Translations under genes and position numbers: made by a program | Source of the DNA: Actinoplanes sp. TFC3 | Lineage (GTDB): Bacteria > Actinomycetota > Actinomycetes > Mycobacteriales > Micromonosporaceae | Length of the DNA: 64,000 bases | Direction: 5' to 3' | Assembly (NCBI RefSeq): GCF_001553785.1 | Contig: NZ_LOJP01000014.1 | Span: 105,467-169,466 of the forward strand | The notes under the pieces: generated by a model | What the model saw: only the letters and a program-made list of their open reading frames with translations | Told to the model about the DNA's origin: nothing | The model's database searches: none | Part shown: one piece after another, positions 8,207 to 16,980 of the stretch | How the letters are laid out: every line of letters starts with the position of its first letter | How positions within the stretch are numbered: position 1 is the first letter of the stretch

Positions 8207-8376
8207 GGTGCTGCTGGGGCTGCGGGCGGGTGCGACCTGGCGGTTCGACGCTTCGATGCGACAGCGGGGTGATCAAGCCTGTAAGAAACATCCGGCAAGA
8301 TGGGACATTAGCCGCGAGAGCATCGAGGGGTATCGCTTTACCGGTGTGAAACACGCTGCTAACTTCCACGGCACTG

Positions 8377-8390
8377 CGCAAGAAATTTCA
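8377..8390 (+). promoter_or_regulatory. operator-like element 2 upstream of amylase
   Basis: CGCAAGAAATTTCA, 48 bases before the amylase start. It lies inside a larger inverted repeat CTGCGC (8374-8379)/GCGCAG (8392-8397). Position close to the likely 5' untranslated region fits repression of amylase transcription. Confidence 0.45.
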
Positions 8391-8438
8391 GGCGCAGGGA
8401 GATCCGGCGCTTCCCCCGCGTCCCCCTGGAGGCTTCCC

Positions 8439-10247
8439 ATGCGTAACCGGAAGGTCGTTGCCAGCGCGGCGACCGCCATCGTCACCGCTGCGGTCGGCGC
8501 ATACGGCATCATCGGCGGTGTCACTGCGCCGGCAGCAGCGTCGCTCACCGGCGCCGCGGCGCTTTCGCCAGCGAGCCCGGGTGCGAAGGACACCATCGTT
8601 CATCTCTTCGAATGGCCGTGGGCCTCGGTTGCCAGCGAGTGCACCTCCGTCCTGGGCCCCAAGGGCTTCGGTGGCGTGCAGGTCTCCCCGCCGCAGGAAC
8701 ACGTTGTGTTACCCGGCTCCGGTTACCCGTGGTGGCAGGATTATCAGCCGGTCAGCTATCAGCTCACCACGCGCCGGGGTAACCGGACGCAATTCGCAAA
8801 CATGGTGTCGACATGTCATGCGGCCGGCGTCAAGATTTATGTGGATGCCGTTGTCAATCATATGGCCGGTGGCGGTTCGACGGGTGCGGGCAGCGCCGGT
8901 TCGACCTACAGCCACTATGCGTACCCGTCGGTGCCGTACGGCAATGACGATTTTCACCACTGCGGGCGCAACGGTAATGACGATATCGCCAACTATGGTG
9001 ACCGCTGGGAGGTGCAGAATTGCGAGCTCGTTGACCTCTCCGACCTGAGGACCGAATCAACGTACGTGCGCGGCAAGCTGACGGCGTACCTCAATGATCT
9101 GGTTTCCCTGGGGGTCGACGGTTTCCGGGTGGACGCCGCGAAACACATGCCCGCCGCCGACATGTCCGCGTTCATCAACCCGGTTACCGGTGACCCTTAC
9201 GTGTTCTCCGAGGTTATCGAGGGCGGTAGCGGTGAGCCGGCGCCGCAGGAGTACACCGGGATCGGCGATGTGACGGAATTCCGGTATGGCGATGTGGTGG
9301 GGGCAGCGTTCAAGAATGGCAGCCTGTCGAACCTGAACAATGTTCCCAGCTCCATGCTGTTGAGCAGTGGCGACGCGGTCGCTTTCATTGACAATCACGA
9401 CACCCAGCGCAATGGGCGGGCGACGCTGACCTACAAGGACGGCAGTTCGTACGCGTTGGCCGAAGCCTTTATGATCACCTATCCGTATGGCGTGCCGCAG
9501 GTCATGTCGAGCTTCACCTTCAGTAACGCCGACCAGGGGCCGCCTTCATCGAGCAACGGCACGACGAACGCGGTGAGTTGCGGTAGCGGCTGGCAGTGCG
9601 AGCACCGGGCGCGTACCACGGCGAACATGGTGGGCCTGCGCAATGCGGCGGCCGGCGCAGCGGTGACGAACTGGTGGAGCAACGGGTCCAATCAGATCGC
9701 GTTCGGGCGTGGCAGCAACGCGTATGTGGCGTTCAACCGCTCGGGCTCGGCGCTGACCCGCACCTTCCAGACCTCGCTGCCCGCGGGCACCTACTGCGAC
9801 GTCATGACCGGCGACTTCACGAACGGCACGTGCGGTGGGACGGCGTACACGGTTGACAGCTCTGGGCAATTCACGGCAACAGTCGGGGCCAACGCGGCGC
9901 TCGCTCTGCATATCAATGCCCGGGGCGGAAATGCCAATCCCACCGGGTGTACGACCGCAGCAGTCAACGTGGAAGCCACTGTGACAACCACGTTCGGCCA
10001 GAACGTCTTCGTTACCGGTAACACCGCTGCACTGGGTAACTGGGACCCGGCTCAGGCGGTGGCGCTGTCCTCGGCGTCGTACCCGGTATGGAAGGCGACT
10101 GTGAACCTGCCGGGCAGCACCTCGGTGCAGTACAAGTACATCAAGAAGGAGGGCTCGACGGTGACGTGGGAGAGCGACCCCAACCGCACCCGGACGACGC
10201 CGAATGCAAGCCCTTGCAGCGCCACGTGGGCAGATTCCTGGCGATGA
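8439..10247 (+). CDS. secreted alpha-amylase, GH13 with C-terminal CBM20 starch-binding domain
   Basis: Extracellular endo-acting enzyme that cleaves alpha-1,4 bonds of starch, 602 residues. A signal peptide (RNRKVVASAATAIVTAAVGA...) is followed by the GH13 barrel: region I DAVVNH, region II DGFRVDAAKHM with the nucleophile Asp232, region III FSEVIE with the acid/base Glu258, and region IV FIDNHDTQR with Asp321. From about residue 500 a CBM20 module is seen (NVFVTGNTAALGNWDPAQAV, then YKYIKKEG and WESDPNRT). The layout matches Streptomyces-type secreted amylases. The ATG is fixed by GGAGG six bases upstream, rejecting a longer upstream reading. Regulation by the neighbouring LacI-type protein is likely from the shared elements. 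Confidence 0.95.
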   Translation: MRNRKVVASAATAIVTAAVGAYGIIGGVTAPAAASLTGAAALSPASPGAKDTIVHLFEWPWASVASECTSVLGPKGFGGVQVSPPQEHVVLPGSGYPWWQDYQPVSYQLTTRRGNRTQFANMVSTCHAAGVKIYVDAVVNHMAGGGSTGAGSAGSTYSHYAYPSVPYGNDDFHHCGRNGNDDIANYGDRWEVQNCELVDLSDLRTESTYVRGKLTAYLNDLVSLGVDGFRVDAAKHMPAADMSAFINPVTGDPYVFSEVIEGGSGEPAPQEYTGIGDVTEFRYGDVVGAAFKNGSLSNLNNVPSSMLLSSGDAVAFIDNHDTQRNGRATLTYKDGSSYALAEAFMITYPYGVPQVMSSFTFSNADQGPPSSSNGTTNAVSCGSGWQCEHRARTTANMVGLRNAAAGAAVTNWWSNGSNQIAFGRGSNAYVAFNRSGSALTRTFQTSLPAGTYCDVMTGDFTNGTCGGTAYTVDSSGQFTATVGANAALALHINARGGNANPTGCTTAAVNVEATVTTTFGQNVFVTGNTAALGNWDPAQAVALSSASYPVWKATVNLPGSTSVQYKYIKKEGSTVTWESDPNRTRTTPNASPCSATWADSWR

Positions 10248-10264
10248 GAGTGACGCTTCTCTCC

Positions 10265-10297
10265 GGGGCCGGTCGCACAGCCGGTGCGGCCGGCCCC
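10265..10297 (+). terminator. strong hairpin after amylase
   Basis: Stem GGGGCCGG-T-CGCAC / GTGCG-G-CCGGCCCC around a 5-base loop: 13 Watson-Crick pairs plus a T.G wobble, 17 bases after the amylase stop. It has no T-tail. Good candidate for the amylase terminator. Confidence 0.7.
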
Positions 10298-10421
10298 GCT
10301 CGCTCACCCGGATGCTGGGCCAGCGCTCATTGATCGTTCTCACTGATCGGCCCCGTTCCGTCGCCGCGACACCCCAGCCGCCGGGCCGGGAGGGGCCGCC
10401 TCGACCGCGGGAGGTAAACGC

Positions 10422-10793
10422 ATGCCGGAAATGGACGTCGCTCTCCAGGACTCGATGCAGATCGACGGAGCGATCGGCGTTGCGCTTGTCGACTACACCA
10501 GCGGCATGGCGCTGGGCATCGCGGGCGGCACCCCGGAGTTGGACCTGGCGGTGGCGGCGGCCGGCAACACCGATGTGGTCCGGGCCAAGCTGCGGGCCAT
10601 GGAGATGCTGGGCATCCGCGAGCAGATCGAGGACGTGCTGATCACGCTGGAGACGCAGTACCACCTGATCCGGCCGCTCAAGGGCCGCGCGGGCGAAGGG
10701 CTGTTCCTCTACCTGGCGCTGGTGAGGTCGAAGGCCAACCTGGCAATGGCCCGCCACCAGCTCCGGCGCATCGAATCCGGCCTCGACGTCTGA
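10422..10793 (+). CDS. roadblock/LC7-like small protein
   Basis: A 123-residue soluble protein. The opening (GAIGVALVDYTSGMALGIAGG) and a later QYHLIRPLKGRAGEGLFLYLALVR match the alternating strand-helix pattern of roadblock/LC7 (MglB-like) proteins, which often partner small GTPases or regulators in actinobacteria. Here no GTPase gene is adjacent, so the partner is unknown. GGAGG lies nine bases before the ATG. The C-terminal helix (NLAMARHQLRRIESGL) may mediate dimerisation; that is inference. Confidence 0.65.
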   Translation: MPEMDVALQDSMQIDGAIGVALVDYTSGMALGIAGGTPELDLAVAAAGNTDVVRAKLRAMEMLGIREQIEDVLITLETQYHLIRPLKGRAGEGLFLYLALVRSKANLAMARHQLRRIESGLDV

Positions 10794-10796
10794 GCC

Positions 10797-11069
10797 CGTC
10801 CTCGGAATATCGACGGTACGCCAGCGCCGAGCTGCCCCGGCATCCATGGTGAGCTGTGGGCCGCGGACGCGAAGATCTACCTCTTCGACTACGCGCGGCA
10901 CCGGCGCGGCGTGGGGCCGCGCCTGGTCGAGCTGATCGGTGGGGCCGCCGGCCCTGCCTGGTTCGTGGACGTGCGTCGCCGGCTCGGGGAGCATCTCGCC
11001 GGGCAGTGGCGAGCCGGCCCTGCATCTGCAACGCAATCCGGTGGGTTGAGGCGCCCCCGTCAGAGCTGA
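10797..11069 (+). pseudogene. possible decayed coding remnant
   Basis: This frame continues in phase after the stop of the roadblock gene and stays open for 90 codons. The middle reads like real protein (GELWAADAKIYLFDYARH, then GPRLVELIGG and WFVDVRRRLGEHLAGQW) but there is no ATG or GTG start and no Shine-Dalgarno. It may be the remnant of a gene, or a former extension of the upstream one. It fills most of the 353-base gap before lysS; nothing else is seen there. Confidence 0.25.
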
Positions 11070-11146
11070 GCCGGGGGTCATGCCCGGACGCGCACCGCGA
11101 TGCGGGAAAATGGGGGTTGACGAGACGACAGGGGAAGTTGGAGATC

Positions 11147-12868
11147 GTGGCTGAAGTTGCAGGACCCGTCGACTGGGTGAGCCGGTTCGCCGACGAGGTG
11201 ATCGCCGCCGCGGAGCCGGGGCGGCCCGTGGTGTGCGCGTCCGGGCTGAGCCCGTCCGGGCCGATCCACCTGGGCAACCTGCGTGAGGTGATGACCCCGC
11301 ACCTGGTCGCGGACGAGATCCGCCGCCGGGGGCACGAGGTGGTGCACCTGATCTCATGGGACGACTACGACCGGTTCCGCAAGGTGCCGGCCGGGATCCC
11401 GCCGGAGTGGGCCGAGCACATCGGCAAGCCGCTGACCGCCGTGCCCGCGCCGCCCGGCAGCCGGTTCCCGAACTGGGCCGAGCACTTCAAGGCCGCGATG
11501 ATCGACTCGCTCGCCGAGATGGGTGTCGAGTACCGGGGCATCAGCCAGACCGAGATGTACACCTGCGGGGCGTACCGGGACCAGGTTCTTCTGGCCATGC
11601 GCGAGCGTGCCCGCATCGACGAGATCCTGGACCGCTACCGCACGAAGGGCCGGCCGGCCAAGGGGCCCAAGCAGAGCCAGAAGCTCGACGAGGCGGAGGC
11701 GGCAGCGGCAGCGGCGGCCGAGGAAGGCTCGGGCGCGGCCGACGAGGACGACGGCACCGCGACCACCGGCTACTTCCCCTACAAGCCCTACTGCGGCGAG
11801 TGCGGCAAGGATCTGACGACGGTCACGGCCTACGACGACCAGAGCACCGCCATGGCGTACGAGTGCACGCTCGACGGCTTCACCGAGACCGTCCTGCTGT
11901 CGGAGTTCAACCGGGGCAAGCTGGTCTGGAAGGTCGACTGGCCGATGCGCTGGGCGTACGAGGGCGTGCTCTTCGAACCCTCGGGCGTCGACCACTCCTC
12001 GCCCGGGTCGTCCTTCGTGGTCGGCGGGCAGATCGTCAGCGAGGTGTTCGGCGGACGGCAGCCGATCGGACCGATGTACGCGTTCGTGGGCATCAGCGGC
12101 ATGGCCAAGATGTCGAGTTCGCGTGGCGCCGTGCCGACCCCGGCCGACGCGCTGGGCATCATGGAGCCGGCCTTGCTGCGCTGGCTGTACGCGCGCCGCC
12201 GGCCGAATCAGTCGTTCAAGATCGCGTTCGATGCCGAGATCCAGCGCATGTACGACGAGTGGGACGCCCTGGCGGCCAAGATCGCGGCCGGCACCGCCGC
12301 CCCGGCCGACGAGGCCGCCCACGACCGCGCGGTCCGCACGGCGGGCACGACGCTGCCGGTGACGCCGGTGCCGATCGCGTACCGCACCCTCGCCTCGATC
12401 GTCGACATCACCACCGGCGACGACGAGCAGACCCTGCGCATCCTGCACGACCTCGACCCGCAGCGGCCGGTGACCGCGCTGGCCGAGGTGCGCCCCCGCC
12501 TCGACAAGGCGCAGGTGTGGGTGAACACCCAGATGGACGCCGACGCCCGCACGCAGGTACGCACCGAGCCCGACAAGGAGCTGCTCGCCTCGCTCGAGGA
12601 GGACCAGCGCGAATCCCTGCGCCTGCTCGCCGCGGGCCTGACCGGCAACTGGTCGCTGAGCGGGCTCACCACGCTGCTCTACGGGGTGCCCAAGACGATG
12701 GCCGGCCTGCCCGCCGACACCAAGCCGACGAACGAGCTCAAGGTCGCCCAGCGCGCGTTCTTCGTGCTGATCTACCGCCTGCTGATCGGCAAGGAGACCG
12801 GCCCCCGGCTGCCCACGCTGCTGCTGGCGGTCGGCGCGGACCGGCTGCGCACCCTGATCGGGCAGTAG
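11147..12868 (+). CDS. lysS: lysine--tRNA ligase, class I
   Basis: Cytosolic aminoacyl-tRNA synthetase that charges tRNA-Lys, 573 residues. It is the class I type: the HIGH-like motif is in SGLSPSGPIHLGNLRE and the KMSKS-like motif in MAKMSSSRG. A zinc-ribbon half is seen in YCGECGKDL, and an Ala/Glu-rich insertion (about residues 182-205) precedes it. C-terminal alpha-helical anticodon-binding sequence follows. The GTG start has GGAG five bases upstream; a TTG two codons earlier is an alternative. Class I LysRS is mostly archaeal but is also found in some actinobacteria and spirochaetes. The glycosylase gene follows after six bases, so the two are probably cotranscribed. Confidence 0.92.
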   Translation: MAEVAGPVDWVSRFADEVIAAAEPGRPVVCASGLSPSGPIHLGNLREVMTPHLVADEIRRRGHEVVHLISWDDYDRFRKVPAGIPPEWAEHIGKPLTAVPAPPGSRFPNWAEHFKAAMIDSLAEMGVEYRGISQTEMYTCGAYRDQVLLAMRERARIDEILDRYRTKGRPAKGPKQSQKLDEAEAAAAAAAEEGSGAADEDDGTATTGYFPYKPYCGECGKDLTTVTAYDDQSTAMAYECTLDGFTETVLLSEFNRGKLVWKVDWPMRWAYEGVLFEPSGVDHSSPGSSFVVGGQIVSEVFGGRQPIGPMYAFVGISGMAKMSSSRGAVPTPADALGIMEPALLRWLYARRRPNQSFKIAFDAEIQRMYDEWDALAAKIAAGTAAPADEAAHDRAVRTAGTTLPVTPVPIAYRTLASIVDITTGDDEQTLRILHDLDPQRPVTALAEVRPRLDKAQVWVNTQMDADARTQVRTEPDKELLASLEEDQRESLRLLAAGLTGNWSLSGLTTLLYGVPKTMAGLPADTKPTNELKVAQRAFFVLIYRLLIGKETGPRLPTLLLAVGADRLRTLIGQ

Positions 12869-12874
12869 CCGGAC

Positions 12875-13675
12875 GTGGCGGAGGGCGACTCGATCAGGCG
12901 TCTCGCCACCCGCCTGCACACCACGTTCGCCGGCGCGCCGGTGCTCGACAGCGAGTACCGGCGCGGTGGTGAGGTGCCGGTGCGCTTCGCCGGCGACACG
13001 CTCACCGAGGTCGCGGCGGTGGGTAAGCACCTGCTGATGCGTTTCGCCAGCGGCCGTACGCTGCACAGCCATCTGCGCATGCAGGGTTCCTGGCGCACCC
13101 ACCGCCCGGCGTGGCGCCCCCGGCCGGTAGCCGATCGGCTCGGTGCCTGGCTGGATCTGGGCGAGCGGGGGGTGCTCGCGGCGCACGACATGCCGGTGCT
13201 GGAGGTCGTCGCAACCACGCGCGAGCACACGGTGATCGGCCATCTCGGCCCGGACATCCTGGCCGCCGACTGGGCGGAGCGGATCGGCGAGGCGGTGGCG
13301 AACGTGGCGGCAGCCCCGGACCTGCCCATCCGGCAGGCGCTGATGGATCAGCGCAACCTCTGCGGGATCGGCAACCTGTGGGCGGTCGAGTCGCTGTTCA
13401 TCGGGGGGATTCATCCGTACGCCCGCAGCGGCGCCATCGACATTGCGGCAACGCTCGACCGGGCGCACCGCATGATGCTGCTCGGCCTGCGCAACGCCAC
13501 CCAGTCGACCACCGGGGATCTGCGCCGCGGCCGTACGCACTGGGTGTACGGGCGATACCGCCGGCCCTGCCTGCGCTGCGGCACCCCCGTCGCGTTCCGG
13601 GCCGCCGGTGCCGACCCGTACGACCGGGAAACGTGGTGGTGCCCGCACTGCCAGAGCACGCGCAGGCAGGTGTGA
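12875..13675 (+). CDS. nei: Fpg/Nei-family DNA glycosylase with Ala at position 2
   Basis: Base-excision-repair enzyme family that removes oxidised bases and cuts the abasic strand, 266 residues. The H2TH segment is LMDQRNLCGIGNLWAVESLF and a C4 zinc finger is formed by CLRCG and WCPHC near the C-terminus. The family normally begins Met-Pro-Glu-Gly, where Pro2 is the nucleophile after Met removal; here codons GTG GCG GAG GGC give Met-Ala-Glu-Gly, so the Pro is Ala while the catalytic Glu3 is kept. Activity by an Ala amine is uncertain. The start is fixed by this conserved N-terminus. It lies six bases after lysS. Confidence 0.85.
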   Translation: MAEGDSIRRLATRLHTTFAGAPVLDSEYRRGGEVPVRFAGDTLTEVAAVGKHLLMRFASGRTLHSHLRMQGSWRTHRPAWRPRPVADRLGAWLDLGERGVLAAHDMPVLEVVATTREHTVIGHLGPDILAADWAERIGEAVANVAAAPDLPIRQALMDQRNLCGIGNLWAVESLFIGGIHPYARSGAIDIAATLDRAHRMMLLGLRNATQSTTGDLRRGRTHWVYGRYRRPCLRCGTPVAFRAAGADPYDRETWWCPHCQSTRRQV

Positions 13676-13728
13676 ATGGCTGACCCGAAACGGGGGACTG
13701 CAGCCAGGACACCTGCGCCGACGGTGAA

Positions 13729-15285
13729 TTATTCTTCCAGCACCGGCAAGGTGATGCGAAAACAGGCGCCCTCCTCGACCCTGGTGTCCAGCGTGACCGT
13801 GCCGCCGTGGTATTCGACGATCTTCTTCACGATGGCCAGTCCGATGCCCGTGCCCTCATAGGCCTCGCGCGGGTGCAGACGCTGGAAGATGACGAAGACC
13901 TTGTCGGCAAATTCCGGTTCGATGCCGATGCCGTTATCCCGTACGGTCACAGCCCAGTGGTCGTCCTCGCGAACGCCGGTGACGCTGATTTTCGGCGGCA
14001 CCCCGGGGCGGCGGAACTTGAGCGAGTTGCCGATCAGGTTGGTGAACAGCGTGGTCAGCAACGGCTCCTCGCCGCGTACCGTGGGCAGGCCCGACCAGCT
14101 GATCTCGGCATCCGCACCGGCGCGTTCCTCCAGTTGCGAGCGTACCTGGGTGAGCACGCGGCCGAGGTCCACGGCGGTGAAGCCGGTGGTGAGCCGGCCG
14201 ATGCGGGAGAACGCCAGCAGGTCGTTGATCAGCCGTTGCATGCGTTCGGCCCCGTCCACGGCGAACGCGATGTACTGGTCGGCGCGTGCGTCGAGCTGGC
14301 CGGCGTACCGGCGTTGCAGGAGCTGGCAGAAACTTGCGACCTTGCGCAACGGCTCCTGCAAGTCGTGCGAGGCGACGTACGCGAATTGCTCAAGATCGCG
14401 GTTGGAGCGGGTCAGCTCCTCGGCCTGCACCTTGAGCTGCGCGTTGCCCCACTCGATCTGCGCCCGCGCTTGCTGCACCTCGCGCAGCTCAGCGGCGATC
14501 TTGCGCCGCATGGCGTCGACGTCGCGGGCCAAAGCGCGGAACTCCGGCGAGCCGCGCCCGGTGATGTCGTGGTCGTAGTCCCCGGCGGCCACCGTGCGGA
14601 TCTGGCCGGCCAGGTGCAGCACCGGCCGGTTGACCAGCCGGTCGAGCAGCACCATCAGCGCCGCCCCGGCCAGGGCGACGGCCGCCGCCGCAAGAAGTTC
14701 CAGCGCGACCAGCGACCCGCCGGTGTCCTTGGCACGTTGCACCGCAGCGTTGCGCACGGTCGAGATGTCGCCCTGCAGTTGCGCGACGGCGGCGCGGACA
14801 GCGTCGAACTGCTGGGTGCTGGAAGCGCCGGGAAGTGCTTGCCCCGCTTGCGGTCCACCGCTGCGCACCGCCGCGATGACCGGCTCGGCGACGGTGGTGC
14901 GCCACTGGGTGGACCGCTGCCGGACCAGGTCGAGGTCGGCCGTGACCGCCTTGTCGCTGCGGCCACTGGCGTTCAAGGTGGCGATCTGGTCCAGCAGCTG
15001 GGTCTCGGCTGCGCGGCCGCGGTCGTACGGGGAGAGGTTGTCCTGTCTGCCGCTGAGCAGGAACCCGCGCATCCCGGTCTCCTGGTCCACGAAGGCCGCG
15101 TCCAGGCTCTGCCCCGCCGTGCGCATCGGGCCGGTCTTGTTGACCAGCACGTCGATGCGCCCGCTGCTGTCCTCGGCGATCAGCGCCGCCGCGACGCTGA
15201 GCGCGACCAGCAGCAGGCTCAGCCCCCCGCAGATGGCCATGACGCGGCTGCGCAAGGTCCACGAACGAAAACGCGTCGCGGGCAT
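13729..15285 (-). CDS. membrane sensor histidine kinase with CHASE3 domain
   Basis: A 518-residue sensor kinase. The order is: transmembrane helix (MAICGGLSLLLVALSVAAAL), extracellular CHASE3 domain (FVDQETGMRGFLLSGR), second helix (LELLAAAAVALAGAALMVLL), HAMP linker (RPVLHLAGQIRTVAAGDYD), then HisKA with the phospho-acceptor in YVASHDLQEPLRKV and HATPase with N-box NLIGNSLKFR and G-boxes DNGIGI and GTGIGLAI. The DLQEPLR form is typical of phytochrome-like kinases. No response regulator gene is adjacent, so it is an orphan and its partner is unknown. The ATG at 15285 was chosen because GGGGAG precedes it; the stop is TAA. Confidence 0.88.
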   Translation of the reverse strand: MPATRFRSWTLRSRVMAICGGLSLLLVALSVAAALIAEDSSGRIDVLVNKTGPMRTAGQSLDAAFVDQETGMRGFLLSGRQDNLSPYDRGRAAETQLLDQIATLNASGRSDKAVTADLDLVRQRSTQWRTTVAEPVIAAVRSGGPQAGQALPGASSTQQFDAVRAAVAQLQGDISTVRNAAVQRAKDTGGSLVALELLAAAAVALAGAALMVLLDRLVNRPVLHLAGQIRTVAAGDYDHDITGRGSPEFRALARDVDAMRRKIAAELREVQQARAQIEWGNAQLKVQAEELTRSNRDLEQFAYVASHDLQEPLRKVASFCQLLQRRYAGQLDARADQYIAFAVDGAERMQRLINDLLAFSRIGRLTTGFTAVDLGRVLTQVRSQLEERAGADAEISWSGLPTVRGEEPLLTTLFTNLIGNSLKFRRPGVPPKISVTGVREDDHWAVTVRDNGIGIEPEFADKVFVIFQRLHPREAYEGTGIGLAIVKKIVEYHGGTVTLDTRVEEGACFRITLPVLEE

Positions 15286-15383
15286 GACCGGCTCCCCAGG
15301 TGTGCGGACGAGGTCATGAGTATCCACAACGCCGCAAACCGGCCGCTGGGCGGGATTGCTCGTCAAGGTCGCGCGGCGCCAGG

Positions 15384-16280
15384 TCAGGACCGGGTGTACG
15401 CACCCGCCTCGATGTCCTCGATCAGCGTCGGGCCGCTCGGGTGCCAGGAGAGCGACTCCCTCGTGGCGATGCTGGTGGCCTGCATGTCCATGGCGAAGAA
15501 CCGGCCGATGAAACCGAAGTGCTCGACCGCGTCCTGCGGCGCCACCGAGGTGACCGGCAGGCCCAGCGTGCGCCCGATGGCCTCGGCGATCTCGCGGGTG
15601 GGGATGCCCGGCTCGGCCGCAGCGTGCGGGCGGGTGCCGGCCGGGGCATGCTCCAGGCCGAGGCGCACCAGGCGGGCGGCGTCCGAGCGGTGCACGGCGG
15701 ACCAGGCGTTGGTGCCCTCACCGATGTACGCCGAGACGCCGTGCTTGCGGGCCGCGGCCACGATCAGCGCGATGAAGCCGTGGTCGCCGGTGCCGTGCAC
15801 GGTCGGGGCGAAACGGGCGGCGATGGTGCGCACGCCGCGCGAGACGGAGTCCAGGGCCAGGTTCTCCCCGCCGCCGCGCGCTGATTCCGGGCCGGTGAAC
15901 GGCGACGGATCCTGCTCGGTCGACGGACGCCCCTCGCTGAGCCCGGCCAGGCCGGAGGCGAGAACGAACGGGCGGTTGGTGCCGGCCAGCGCCTCGGTGA
16001 AGGTCTCCACGGCGGCGCGCTCGGCGCGGTTGGACTCGGCCGGGTTGGCGAAGTCGTGCTTGTTGGCCAGGTGGATGACCGCGTCGGCCTCGGTGGCGCC
16101 GCGGCGCAGGGCCTCCAGATCGTCGAGGTCGGCTTGCAGCACGGTGGCGTGCTGGGCCTTGAGCGCCGCGGCGCCCTTGTCGGAGCGAGCCAGCCCGACG
16201 ACGTCGTGGCCGGCCGCGATGAGCTCGTCGACGGTGGCAGAGCCGATCCAGCCGGTGGCTCCGGTGACGAATACCCGCAT
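15384..16280 (-). CDS. NAD(P)-dependent epimerase/dehydratase-type SDR
   Basis: Extended or atypical short-chain dehydrogenase of 298 residues. The cofactor motif is TGATGWIGS at the N-terminus; ADAVIHLANKHD follows as the next strand. The usual Tyr-x-x-x-Lys pair is not obvious, so it may be an NmrA- or epimerase-like member with altered catalysis. AGGAGG lies seven bases before the ATG. It diverges from a TetR-family gene; a GATGTCAG-type operator covers its Shine-Dalgarno region (16295-16313), so repression by that regulator is likely. Confidence 0.75.
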   Translation of the reverse strand: MRVFVTGATGWIGSATVDELIAAGHDVVGLARSDKGAAALKAQHATVLQADLDDLEALRRGATEADAVIHLANKHDFANPAESNRAERAAVETFTEALAGTNRPFVLASGLAGLSEGRPSTEQDPSPFTGPESARGGGENLALDSVSRGVRTIAARFAPTVHGTGDHGFIALIVAAARKHGVSAYIGEGTNAWSAVHRSDAARLVRLGLEHAPAGTRPHAAAEPGIPTREIAEAIGRTLGLPVTSVAPQDAVEHFGFIGRFFAMDMQATSIATRESLSWHPSGPTLIEDIEAGAYTRS

Positions 16281-16294
16281 GAGGGTGACCTCCT

Positions 16295-16313
16295 GATGTC
16301 AGTGACTGAAATC
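16295..16313. promoter_or_regulatory. TetR operator-like site near SDR start
   Basis: GATGTCAG-TGA-CTGAAATC, an imperfect palindrome with one mismatch, close in sequence to the perfect site at 16326-16344 and overlapping the SDR leader. The pair fits binding by the divergent TetR-type protein. Confidence 0.5.
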
Positions 16314-16325
16314 AGCGTACACCCT

Positions 16326-16344
16326 GATGTCAGAGTCTGACATC
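16326..16344. promoter_or_regulatory. perfect 19-bp palindrome, TetR operator candidate
   Basis: GATGTCAGAGTCTGACATC: 9-bp arms around a single G, 42 bases before the TetR-type start and 46 bases from the SDR start. The strict symmetry in the divergent gap is characteristic of TetR operators. Confidence 0.65.
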
Positions 16345-16385
16345 GGTAGTCTCCGGTCCGGACTCAGGCGTTTAGGATGGGGCCC

Positions 16386-16946
16386 ATGGCTAGGTGGCAA
16401 GGTGGTGCGGACGCGCGCCTGGGGCAAGCGGCGCTGGAGTTGTTCGCCGACCGCGGGTTCGACGGCGTGACGGTCGCCGAGATCGCCGCCCGGGCCGGGC
16501 TGACCGAGCGCACCTTCTTCCGCTACTTCACCGACAAACGCGAAGTGCTCTTCTCCGGGCAGGCCGACTTTCAGAACGCGTTCCTCGACCAGCTCGGCAA
16601 CACCGGTGACCCGATGGCCATGGTCGAGCGGGCTCTCGACGGCGCGGCCACCCTGTTCCCCGAGGAGCGCCGCGCCTGGTCCCGCGCGCGGCAAGGTGTC
16701 ATCGACGCGGACGAGGCCTTCCAGGAACGCGAGCGGCACAAGCTGTCCTCGGTCGCGGCTGCCCTGACGACGGCCCTGACCGAGCGCGGGATCGACCCGG
16801 TGACAGCGGCGCTGGCGGCCGAGAGCGGTGTGACGGTGTTCCGTACGGCCTTCATCGCCTGGCTCACCGAGGGGGAGCAGCGGCCATTCGCCGAGATTCA
16901 GCGCGCGGTGTTCGAGAAGCTGGTCGCGCTGACATCCGGCCGCTGA
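16386..16946 (+). CDS. TetR-family transcriptional regulator
   Basis: Repressor of 186 residues. The HTH reads GVTVAEIAARAGLTERTFFRYFTDKREVL, typical of TetR. The C-terminal ligand-binding region is poorly conserved, as usual for the family, so the inducer is unknown. The ATG at 16386 is preferred to the ATG nine bases earlier because GGATGGGG precedes it. It diverges from the SDR gene with two palindromic sites in between, so it probably represses itself and the SDR. Confidence 0.85.
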   Translation: MARWQGGADARLGQAALELFADRGFDGVTVAEIAARAGLTERTFFRYFTDKREVLFSGQADFQNAFLDQLGNTGDPMAMVERALDGAATLFPEERRAWSRARQGVIDADEAFQERERHKLSSVAAALTTALTERGIDPVTAALAAESGVTVFRTAFIAWLTEGEQRPFAEIQRAVFEKLVALTSGR

Positions 16947-16980
16947 GCGCCGCACGCCGGTGCTACGGTGTCGGCCTACT

